NCBI GenBank assembly: GCA_030538335.1 | Contig: JAUNUE010000034.1 | Span: 1-11,942 of the forward strand | DNA length: 11,942 nt | Source: Allobrachymonas sp. | GTDB lineage: Bacteria; Pseudomonadota; Gammaproteobacteria; Burkholderiales; Burkholderiaceae_C | Direction of reading: 5' to 3' | Shown here: positions 1 through 5,923 of the stretch, piece by piece | Numbering within the stretch: the first letter of the stretch is position 1 | Layout of the letters: the number at the start of each line of letters is the position of its first letter | Made by a program: the position numbers and the translations under genes | Notes under the pieces: model-generated | What the model saw: only the letters and a program-made list of their open reading frames with translations | What the model was told of the DNA's origin: nothing | Database searches by the model: none

Positions 1-720
1 CCCAACATCATTGTCTGCGTGCCCTGCGGCTCTACGCAAGTTGAAAAGCGCGCCATCCGCGACGCCGCCAAAAACGCCGGTGCCAACGATGTATTTTTGA
101 TCGAAGAGCCGATGGCAGCCGCCATTGGCGCAGGCCTGCCAGTGCACGAAGCCAGCGGCTCGATGGTGGTGGATATTGGTGGCGGCACCACCGAAGTGGG
201 CGTGATCAGCCTGGGCGGCATGGTCTACAAAGGCAGCGTGCGCGTGGGTGGCGACCGGCTGGACGAGGCCATCATCAACTACATCCGCCGCAACTACGGC
301 ATGTTGATCGGCGAGCAAACGGCCGAGTCGATCAAGAAGGAAATTGGCAGTGCCTTCCCCGGCAGCGAAGTGCGCGAGATGGAAGTAAAGGGCCGCAACC
401 TGAGCGAGGGCGTGCCGCGCAGCTTCACCATCAGCAGCAACGAAATCCTCGAAGCGCTCAACGACCCGCTGAACCAGATCGTCAGCGCCGTCAAAACGGC
501 GCTTGAACAGACACCCCCCGAACTGGGTGCCGACATTGCCGAACGCGGCATGATGCTGACCGGCGGCGGTGCCTTGCTGCGCGACCTCGATCGCCTGCTG
601 GCCGAAGAAACCGGCCTGCCGGTGCTGATTGCCGAAGCGCCCCTGTCGTGCGTGGTGCGCGGTTGCGGCATTGCGCTGGAGCGCATGCACAGCACGCACA
701 GCATCTTCACCAGCGAGTAA
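1..720 (+). CDS. mreB: MreB rod-shape actin homologue (3' part; 5' end outside window)
   Basis: The last 239 codons of MreB, read in frame from base 1 to a TAA stop. MreB is a cytoplasmic actin-like ATPase that forms membrane-bound filaments and guides lateral cell-wall synthesis with MreC, MreD, PBP2 and RodA. In the fragment, residues 34-45 carry EEPMAAAIGAGL, residues 57-64 the phosphate-binding VDIGGGTT, residues 83-88 VGGDRL, and residues 186-191 the adenosine-binding LTGGGA. These are the actin/Hsp70-type nucleotide motifs. MreB proteins are usually about 347 residues, so roughly 108 N-terminal residues lie to the left. It heads the mreBCD-mrdA cluster, but 163 bp separate it from mreC, so mreC may be partly uncoupled from it. 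No frameshift or internal stop is visible, and the identity is not in doubt. Confidence 0.97.
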   Translation, partial: PNIIVCVPCGSTQVEKRAIRDAAKNAGANDVFLIEEPMAAAIGAGLPVHEASGSMVVDIGGGTTEVGVISLGGMVYKGSVRVGGDRLDEAIINYIRRNYGMLIGEQTAESIKKEIGSAFPGSEVREMEVKGRNLSEGVPRSFTISSNEILEALNDPLNQIVSAVKTALEQTPPELGADIAERGMMLTGGGALLRDLDRLLAEETGLPVLIAEAPLSCVVRGCGIALERMHSTHSIFTSE

Positions 721-883
721 ACCCGCAAGGCATGGTGTTTTGACTGCTTTGCCCATGAAGCACGAGGCCAGAAACACAACGGATCTGGCTCGTATCCTGA
801 AAAAGCACCGCCCCTTGCGCAACGATTCCGACCTGCCTCTTGCCTCGCTGATTTGCCCGCAACCTGCGGTTGCCTGACTGCTC
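721..883 (+). other. mreB-mreC intergenic gap with two small hairpins
   Basis: This gap contains two short perfect inverted repeats. GCCAGA (767-772) pairs with TCTGGC (784-789), and GCAACC (859-864) pairs with GGTTGC (868-873), the latter ending 10 bases before the mreC ATG. Neither is followed by a T-run, so they do not look like intrinsic terminators. MreB is typically needed in much larger amounts than MreC/MreD, and such a gap could hold processing or attenuation signals; that is inference. I saw no convincing -35/-10 pair. A 40-codon frame from 755 to 877 shows no recognisable protein and is not called. Confidence 0.3.
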
Positions 884-1867
884 ATGTCGCTGCACACCTT
901 TGAACGCAAGCCGCCCCCCATGTTCAGGCGCGGCCTGTCGCCGCTGGCGCGCTTCGTTCTGCTGGCAACGGTATCGGTGTTCCTGATGGCTACAGACAGC
1001 CGCTTCCAGATGGGCAACACCATGCGCTCGGCCATTGCCACGCTGCTGTCGCCGTTGCAATGGCTGTCGGCGCAGCCGTCCAAAGCGGTTGACCTGATGG
1101 ACAGCTACGTCACCACGGTCGAGTCGGCCCAGCAAACCCAGGAGCAGGCCACCATGCAGATGGCGCAACTGGCCCTGAAGGCGCAGCGTGCCGATTTGCT
1201 GGCGCGTGAAAATGCCAGCCTGCGCGAATTGCTGCGCATCCAGCAGGCCCTGCCGCTGGAGGCGCGTGCCGCCGAAGTGGCGCATGTGGCCGATGACCCG
1301 TTTGCCCGCAAGATCGTGATCAACAAGGGCAGCGCCGAAGGCGTGCGGCTCGGTGCACCCGTGATTGACGAGCATGGGCTGCTCGGGCAGGTGGTGCGCG
1401 TATTTCCCTTGTCAAGCGAAGTTTCGCTACTCGACAACCCGCAGCAGGCGGTGCCCGTGCTCAACAACCGCACCGGGGCGCGCAGCCTGGTGCACGGCGA
1501 CAGCCAGAACCCGCGCGGCAACGCACTGGAAATGCGTTTTCTGGAGCAGACCGCCGACGTACAGGCAGGCGACCAGATCGTCTCCAGCGGCGTAGGCGGC
1601 GTGTACCCGGCTGGTTTGCCCGTGGGCACGATCAGCCTGGTAGAAAAGCGCAACACCAGCGCCTTCTTGCGCGTGCAACTCACCCCTGCGGCCCGCTTTC
1701 TGTCGGTCGGCCATGTGCTGGTGCTGGATCCCGTGGAGCTGACGCCCACCGAAGCCACAGACCATCTGGCAGCGGGGCGCAAGGCGGCGCAACGTGGGGG
1801 CGGTGCTGCGTCGTCCAGCCCGTCTGCCGCATCCGCCACGGCCAGCCAGCCGGGGGCGCAGCCATGA
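884..1867 (+). CDS. mreC: MreC rod-shape-determining protein
   Basis: A 327-residue MreC, an inner-membrane bitopic protein that links the MreB cytoskeleton to PBP2 and activates the elongasome from the periplasm. A short cytoplasmic N-terminus precedes one membrane segment at about residues 21-37. A likely coiled coil at about 75-120 (Gln/Ala/Leu-rich) mediates dimerisation. The periplasmic beta-barrel domains follow, with NKGSAEGVRLGAP (147-159), DEHGLLGQV (162-170) and SSGVGGVYPAGLPVG (234-248), all typical of MreC. The last about 35 residues are a low-complexity Ala/Ser tail. The ATG at 884 has no clear Shine-Dalgarno, but the N-terminus with its PPP-x-F segment fits other betaproteobacterial MreC proteins. 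The stop overlaps the mreD start in an ATGA, indicating translational coupling. Confidence 0.96.
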   Translation: MSLHTFERKPPPMFRRGLSPLARFVLLATVSVFLMATDSRFQMGNTMRSAIATLLSPLQWLSAQPSKAVDLMDSYVTTVESAQQTQEQATMQMAQLALKAQRADLLARENASLRELLRIQQALPLEARAAEVAHVADDPFARKIVINKGSAEGVRLGAPVIDEHGLLGQVVRVFPLSSEVSLLDNPQQAVPVLNNRTGARSLVHGDSQNPRGNALEMRFLEQTADVQAGDQIVSSGVGGVYPAGLPVGTISLVEKRNTSAFLRVQLTPAARFLSVGHVLVLDPVELTPTEATDHLAAGRKAAQRGGGAASSSPSAASATASQPGAQP

Positions 1868-2385
1868 TCCTCGGCAAAAAAACCCAGCACCTGCTGCTGC
1901 CCGTAGACCTGCGCTTTTTGTGGCTTACCCTGTTTGTGGCGCTGCTGCTGAACCTGCTGCCCTCAGGGCGTGTGCTGTGGATGCCCGACTTTCTGCTGGT
2001 GGCGCTGGCGTTCTGGGGCCTGCACCAGCCGCGCCACGCCGGCGTACTGGTGGCCTTTGTATTCGGGCTGACGATGGACGTACACCGCACCACGCTGCTG
2101 GGCATGCACGCGCTTGCCTACAGCGCCATGGCGTACATCACCTTTTTGCTGCACCGGCGTTTGCAGCACTTTCGCCCGCATTGGCAGGCCTTGCAGATGT
2201 TCGGCCTGTTTCTGGGTACGCACGCGTTGCTGTGGCTGCTGCGCCTGGCCACAGGGGGACACTGGCCCGGCGCGGGCCTGCTGCTGGCGCCGGTGATCGA
2301 AGCCTTGCTGTGGCCGCTGCTCGACATGCTGCTGCTGGCGCCGCAACGGCGCGCGCCCGACCGTGACCTGACGCGTCCCTTGTAA
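1864..2385 (+). CDS. mreD: MreD rod-shape-determining membrane protein
   Basis: A 173-residue hydrophobic protein with about five to six predicted membrane segments, the normal size and character of MreD. It sits in the inner membrane and works with MreC in the elongasome. The segment FGLTMDVHRTTLLGMHAL (about residues 67-84) matches the conserved G-x-x-x-D-x(n)-LLG-x-HAL region of the family. Its ATG lies within the ATGA overlap with mreC, so translation is probably coupled. Codon and base use match the neighbours. MreD sequences vary a lot, so the call rests partly on position between mreC and mrdA, but it is secure. Confidence 0.93.
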   Translation: MILGKKTQHLLLPVDLRFLWLTLFVALLLNLLPSGRVLWMPDFLLVALAFWGLHQPRHAGVLVAFVFGLTMDVHRTTLLGMHALAYSAMAYITFLLHRRLQHFRPHWQALQMFGLFLGTHALLWLLRLATGGHWPGAGLLLAPVIEALLWPLLDMLLLAPQRRAPDRDLTRPL

Positions 2386-2397
2386 AGTGGCTGCTCC

Positions 2398-4632
2398 ATG
2401 CGTTTGAAGACGGGTTTTGCCAGCACCTCCGACATCCACAGCGGGGCCGCCCACCAACGCCGCTTTGTATGGCGGTTGCTGGCCATGGGCGCGCTGGTGC
2501 TGATCTGCTTCAGCCTGCTCGTCTGGCGCTGGGCGGTGCTGCAGGTGGTGCGGCAAGATGAGTACCTGGCGCGCGCCGAAAACAACCGCATCGCCAAGCG
2601 CATGGTGCCGCCAGGACGCGGCATCATCACCGACCGCAACGGCATTGTGCTGGCCACCAACTACTCATCGCACACGCTGGAACTCACCCCCAGCAAGGTG
2701 CAGGACGTGGACGCCGCCATCGAGTCCCTGCGCAAGATCCTGCCGATCAGCGACAGCGACATCCGCCGCTTCAAACGCCTGCGGCAAGACAGCAAGGCGT
2801 TTGACCCGTTGCCCCTGCGCTACAACCTCACCGACGCAGAGATTGCGCTGTTCACCACGCAGCAGCATGCGTTTCCCGGTGTCGAAATCAATGCGCGCCT
2901 GCTGCGCCAGTACCCGTTTGGCGAACTGGCCGGCCACCTCGTCGGCTATATCGGCCGCATCAGCCAGAAAGACCAGGAGGCGCTGGAAGAAAGCGAAAGC
3001 GCCGAAAACTACCAGGGCACTACGCACATCGGCAAACTGGGCATCGAAAAAACCTACGAGGCGCAGTTGCACGGCACGTCGGGCGACGAGCAGCTCGAAA
3101 CCACGGCCACGGGCGTGATCGTGCGGCGCTTGACAAGCCGGGCCGCGGTGCCGGGCCAAAACGTGGTGCTGTCGATCGACATCCGCCTGCAGAAAATGGT
3201 CGAAGACCTGTTTGGCCAACGCCGCGGCGCGCTGGTTGCGATCGACCCGCGCGACGGCCAGGTGCTGGCGCTGGTGAGCAAGCCCACTTTCGACCCCAAC
3301 CTGTTTGTCGACGGCATTGACCAGGAAAGCTGGGACGCACTGAACCAGTCGATCAACAAGCCGCTGCTCAACCGCGCCGTGCGCGGCCTGTACCCGCCCG
3401 GCTCCACCTACAAGCCCTTCATGGCGCTGGCAGCGCTTGAAACGGGCGCACGCACACCGCAGACCATCATTTCCGACCCCGGCTACTGGATGTTCGGCAA
3501 CCACCGTTTCCGCAGCGGCCATGCGCTGGGCGCGGTGAACCTGCACCGCAGCATTGTCAAATCAAGCAACGTCTATTACTACTCGCTCGCGCACCAGATG
3601 GGCGTGCAGCAAATCCACGACTTCATGGCGCCGCTGGGCTTTGGCCAGATCACCGGCATCGACATCGAAGGCGAGGTGCGCGGCGTGCTGCCCAGCCCCG
3701 CATGGAAGCGCAACGCCTTCAAACAAGCCAACCAGCAACAATGGCTGCCGGGTGAAACGGTCTCGCTGGGCATCGGGCAGGGCTACAACAGCTTCACCAT
3801 GCTGCAACTGGCACATGCCCTGGCCACCATCGTCAACGGCGGCACCAACCAGCAGCCGCGCATCGCCATGGGCCTGCAAGACCCGACGACCTTGCAGATC
3901 ACCGCGCCAGAACGCGAACCCGCCCACGCCATGGGCTACCAGCAACAGCATATCGAGCTTATCAAAAGCGCCATGCTCGGCGTTACGCAAGAAGGCACAG
4001 GCAGAGGCGTTTTTGCAGGCACCAGCTACCAAAGCGGCGGCAAGACCGGCACTGCACAGGCCGTGACGATTGGCCAGAACCAGCGCTACAACGCCTCCAC
4101 GCTGGCCGAACACAAGCGCGACCATTCGCTGTACATCGCGTTTGCCCCGGTTGAAAAACCCGAAATTGCGCTGGCCGTGATTGTCGAAAACGCCGGATTC
4201 GGCGCCACTGCCGCGGCCCCCATCGCACGGCGCGTGCTCGACTACTGGCTGATCCAGCAATATCCGGCCCCGACCGACATCGCCGCAGCCAGCCGCGGGC
4301 AGGCCGGTCGCCCCTCCGCACCAACCATTCCCGTGGCAGAACTGGGCTGGCCGCCTGCAGGCACGCAAATACACGCCTCGGTGCGGCAGATGCGCACTGC
4401 GGCCAACACCAAAATTGAAGCAGCGTCCAGCGCCAGCGTGGCCGGTTCAGCCGCAGCCAACGCAGCTTCCGCCCCCTCTTCTGCGGCTTCTGCTGCCGCC
4501 TACCGGCCTGATACCCAGGTACAACGCATGCGCGAGCTGTTTGTGCCTGCCAGCGGCGCATCGGCCCCGGCCCCTGCGCCTACGCCTACGCCTGTCGTCT
4601 CACCTGCCAGTCAGCAACCACCCAAGCCCTGA
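2398..4632 (+). CDS. mrdA: Penicillin-binding protein 2, elongation-specific peptidoglycan transpeptidase
   Basis: A 744-residue class B PBP that cross-links new peptidoglycan in the lateral wall as part of the elongasome. A short cytoplasmic tail precedes a membrane anchor at about residues 28-48. Then come the pedestal domain, with PPGRGIITDRNG (71-82) and GYIGRIS (183-189), and the transpeptidase domain. The three catalytic motifs are present: S336-T-Y-K339 (nucleophile Ser336), S389-S-N391 and K549-T-G551. PBP2 of Escherichia coli is 633 residues; this protein carries about 110 extra C-terminal residues, rich in Ala, Ser and Pro, with a more ordered island (YRPDTQVQRMRELF, 702-715). It starts 12 bp after mreD, so it is co-transcribed. 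rodA, the glycosyltransferase partner commonly encoded next, is not present in the following sequence. Confidence 0.97.
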   Translation: MRLKTGFASTSDIHSGAAHQRRFVWRLLAMGALVLICFSLLVWRWAVLQVVRQDEYLARAENNRIAKRMVPPGRGIITDRNGIVLATNYSSHTLELTPSKVQDVDAAIESLRKILPISDSDIRRFKRLRQDSKAFDPLPLRYNLTDAEIALFTTQQHAFPGVEINARLLRQYPFGELAGHLVGYIGRISQKDQEALEESESAENYQGTTHIGKLGIEKTYEAQLHGTSGDEQLETTATGVIVRRLTSRAAVPGQNVVLSIDIRLQKMVEDLFGQRRGALVAIDPRDGQVLALVSKPTFDPNLFVDGIDQESWDALNQSINKPLLNRAVRGLYPPGSTYKPFMALAALETGARTPQTIISDPGYWMFGNHRFRSGHALGAVNLHRSIVKSSNVYYYSLAHQMGVQQIHDFMAPLGFGQITGIDIEGEVRGVLPSPAWKRNAFKQANQQQWLPGETVSLGIGQGYNSFTMLQLAHALATIVNGGTNQQPRIAMGLQDPTTLQITAPEREPAHAMGYQQQHIELIKSAMLGVTQEGTGRGVFAGTSYQSGGKTGTAQAVTIGQNQRYNASTLAEHKRDHSLYIAFAPVEKPEIALAVIVENAGFGATAAAPIARRVLDYWLIQQYPAPTDIAAASRGQAGRPSAPTIPVAELGWPPAGTQIHASVRQMRTAANTKIEAASSASVAGSAAANAASAPSSAASAAAYRPDTQVQRMRELFVPASGASAPAPAPTPTPVVSPASQQPPKP

Positions 4633-4641
4633 TCGCAAAAG

Positions 4642-4688
4642 CGCCAGAAACTGGCGTATGCTGCGAAAAAACCAACCGGGTGCAGCAT
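4642..4688 (+). promoter_or_regulatory. Structured crcB leader: two adjacent hairpins, one covering the start codon
   Basis: The 54-bp mrdA-crcB gap is mostly inverted repeat. CGCCAG (4642-4647) pairs with CTGGCG (4651-4656) across an AAA loop. ATGCTGC (4658-4664) pairs perfectly with GCAGCAT (4682-4688), whose last two bases are the first two bases of the crcB ATG. The 17-nt loop is A-rich and includes a weak GGG that could serve ribosome binding. No strong Shine-Dalgarno is visible. It may dampen crcB translation or mark an RNA end after mrdA; both are inference. It does not show the conserved blocks of the known fluoride riboswitch. Confidence 0.4.
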
Positions 4689-5073
4689 GTTTTTTTCCAT
4701 CCTTGCCATTTCCATCGGCGCCAGCATGGGCGCTGTATTGCGCTGGGGGCTGTCCAACCAGTTCAACGCCATCGTGCCCAACCTGCCGATGGGCACACTG
4801 GCCGCCAACCTGACCGGCGGCTATTTGATCGGTGTGGCTGTGGCTTTCTTTTCCAACCACCCCCACCTGCCACCCCAATGGCGTTTGCTGATCGTCACGG
4901 GGTTTCTCGGCGGGCTGACCACGTTCTCGACCTTCTCATCAGAAGTGGTGGCGCAACTCATGGCAGGCCGGTTCGGCTGGGCAGCCGCCACCGCACTGGT
5001 GCATGTGTTGGGCAGCCTGTGCATGACGTTTCTGGGGATTGGAACGGTGGGGTTGTTTCGTTCCGCTGCATGA
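4687..5073 (+). CDS. crcB: CrcB/Fluc fluoride ion channel
   Basis: A 128-residue four-helix membrane protein of the CrcB/Fluc family. These proteins form antiparallel dimers that let fluoride leave the cytoplasm and so protect enolase and pyrophosphatase from inhibition. Diagnostic features are Arg19 in the first helix (GAVLRWGL), the conserved Asn41 in GTLAANLTGG (36-45), and GFLGGLTTFSTFS (72-84), which supplies the central sodium site and the phenylalanines lining the pore. Length is normal for the family. It follows mrdA by 54 bp on the same strand, so it may be read through from the mre cluster, and it converges on the Lrp-type gene. Whether it responds to fluoride is unclear because no fluoride riboswitch is recognisable upstream. 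Confidence 0.96.
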   Translation: MFFSILAISIGASMGAVLRWGLSNQFNAIVPNLPMGTLAANLTGGYLIGVAVAFFSNHPHLPPQWRLLIVTGFLGGLTTFSTFSSEVVAQLMAGRFGWAAATALVHVLGSLCMTFLGIGTVGLFRSAA

Positions 5074-5095
5074 CAAATGTAAGTGGTTGCTGACC

Positions 5096-5173
5096 CGTTC
5101 GGGCTGAGCCATTCGACCTTGCTCATGACAGGCCTGTCGAAGCCCTGCTACCAACAACCCGTCTTTCGACAGG
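5096..5173. repeat. Degenerate intergenic inverted-repeat (REP-like) element between convergent genes
   Basis: CCTGTCGAA at 5133-5141 and TTCGACAGG at 5165-5173 form a perfect 9-bp inverted repeat with a 23-nt loop. A further block, CGTTCGGGCTGAGCC at 5096-5110, resembles the other half of a dispersed repeat I recognise from many proteobacterial genomes, in which TTCGGGCTGAGCC runs directly into TGTCGAAG. Here the two halves are separated by about 24 bases, so the copy looks disrupted or decayed. It lies between the converging crcB and Lrp-type genes, where a bidirectional hairpin could end both transcripts. No T-run follows either arm, so terminator function is not shown. Confidence 0.5.
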
Positions 5174-5225
5174 ACGATCGTTGTGGAACAAGCTGATCAA
5201 CTCACCAGCAGTCGGGCAGCGTGGT

Positions 5226-5651
5226 TCACGACAACCGATACGTTTCCAGATGGATACTCGTCTCGGTATTGCGGATGCCCTTGATCAGCCGGATGCGCTC
5301 CAGCGTTTTGGCAAGTTCCTGCAAATTCTCGGCGCGCAGTTTGGCGAGCAAATCCCAGCGCCCATTGGTGTCGTGCAGCGCGGCGACATTGGGTTCGCCC
5401 AGCAGGCTGGCGATGACGCTGCGCGCCTGGTTGCCCTCCACCTCGATGCTGCACCAGGCGTGGATCTCTTGCGGCGTGGCGTCGGGGCGCAAGCGCACGG
5501 TGTAACCCACGATCACGCCACTGTCTTCGAGCTTGCGCAGACGGTTGTGCGCCGTACCGCGCGAGACCTTGAGGCGCACGGCCAAGTCGGCAATGCCCAG
5601 CCGCGCATTGCCGCGCAACAGGCCAATCAGTTTGTGATCTGTTTCATCCAT
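5226..5651 (-). CDS. Lrp/AsnC-family transcriptional regulator, probably of arginine/ornithine catabolism
   Basis: A 141-residue Lrp/AsnC-type regulator of typical short length. Residues 1-50 form the winged helix-turn-helix, with the family-like MDETDHKLIGLLRGNARLG opening and IADLAVRLKVSRGTAHNRLRKLEDSG (20-45) as the DNA-binding unit. Residues about 64-140 form the RAM ligand-binding and oligomerisation domain, with the conserved Gly97-x-x-Asp100 turn. It is transcribed away from ornithine cyclodeaminase and arginase across a shared 188-272 bp region, the usual arrangement for a local regulator. I infer that it senses arginine, ornithine or a product and controls those genes and itself. There is no Shine-Dalgarno, and an in-frame TGA stands five codons before the ATG, which fixes the start. 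Confidence 0.9.
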   Translation of the reverse strand: MDETDHKLIGLLRGNARLGIADLAVRLKVSRGTAHNRLRKLEDSGVIVGYTVRLRPDATPQEIHAWCSIEVEGNQARSVIASLLGEPNVAALHDTNGRWDLLAKLRAENLQELAKTLERIRLIKGIRNTETSIHLETYRLS

Positions 5652-5657
5652 TTGAAC

Positions 5658-5670
5658 ATATTGTCAATAT
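5658..5670. promoter_or_regulatory. Candidate operator: palindrome over the Lrp-type gene's -10 box
   Basis: ATATTG-T-CAATAT is a perfect 13-bp palindrome with 6-bp arms and it covers the predicted -10 box of the divergent regulator. Its core TTGTCAA (5661-5667) recurs in direct orientation at 5682-5688, exactly 21 bp away, or two helical turns. An inverted TTGACA sits at 5726-5731, 43 bp further. AT-rich palindromes with helical phasing are typical of Lrp/AsnC sites, so negative autoregulation is plausible. TTGTCAA also occurs elsewhere in the window, for example inside mrdA near 3555, so the heptamer alone is not specific. Confidence 0.45.
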
Positions 5671-5688
5671 CAGCTATCGTTTTGTCAA
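5660..5688 (-). promoter_or_regulatory. Predicted sigma-70 promoter of the Lrp-type gene, implying a leaderless mRNA
   Basis: On the - strand a perfect -35 box TTGACA (5688-5683) and a -10 box GACAAT (5665-5660, four of six consensus bases) are separated by exactly 17 bp. Only 8 bases lie between the -10 box and the ATG at 5651. A start about 7 bases downstream of the -10 would therefore leave an RNA leader of roughly 0-3 nt. The absence of a Shine-Dalgarno agrees with leaderless translation. The boxes are seen; use as a promoter is inferred. Confidence 0.6.
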
Positions 5689-5923
5689 GAAATCGATCAT
5701 TTTTCCATTGTTTTGCCACTTTGATTTGACACCCGTTTGCCGCACACTGTTCCCATCGTAAAAAGCCGATGCGCTTCCCAGCCTCTTTTCAGGGTCGGCA
5801 CATACGCTGTCACCACCATCTTCTCAATATTTTCATGCCATGAGATCCACCATCTGCCCCCAACCCAATTTTCTTGACCTGGCTGCGGCACCCTCTTCTG
5901 CTCCGGCAAAAAAGGCGATCGGC

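Noticed and set aside
755..877. 40-codon frame in the mreB-mreC gap
   Set aside because: No ribosome site, no recognisable protein features, and composition that does not stand out from non-coding sequence.
4633..4686. Fluoride (crcB-motif) riboswitch upstream of crcB
   Set aside because: The gap is only 54 bp and I could not find the conserved blocks or pseudoknot layout of that riboswitch, only two simple hairpins.
5721..5760. Sigma-70 promoter for ornithine cyclodeaminase using TTGACA at 5726-5731
   Set aside because: No acceptable -10 hexamer lies 15-19 bp downstream, so I kept it only as a possible regulator half-site.
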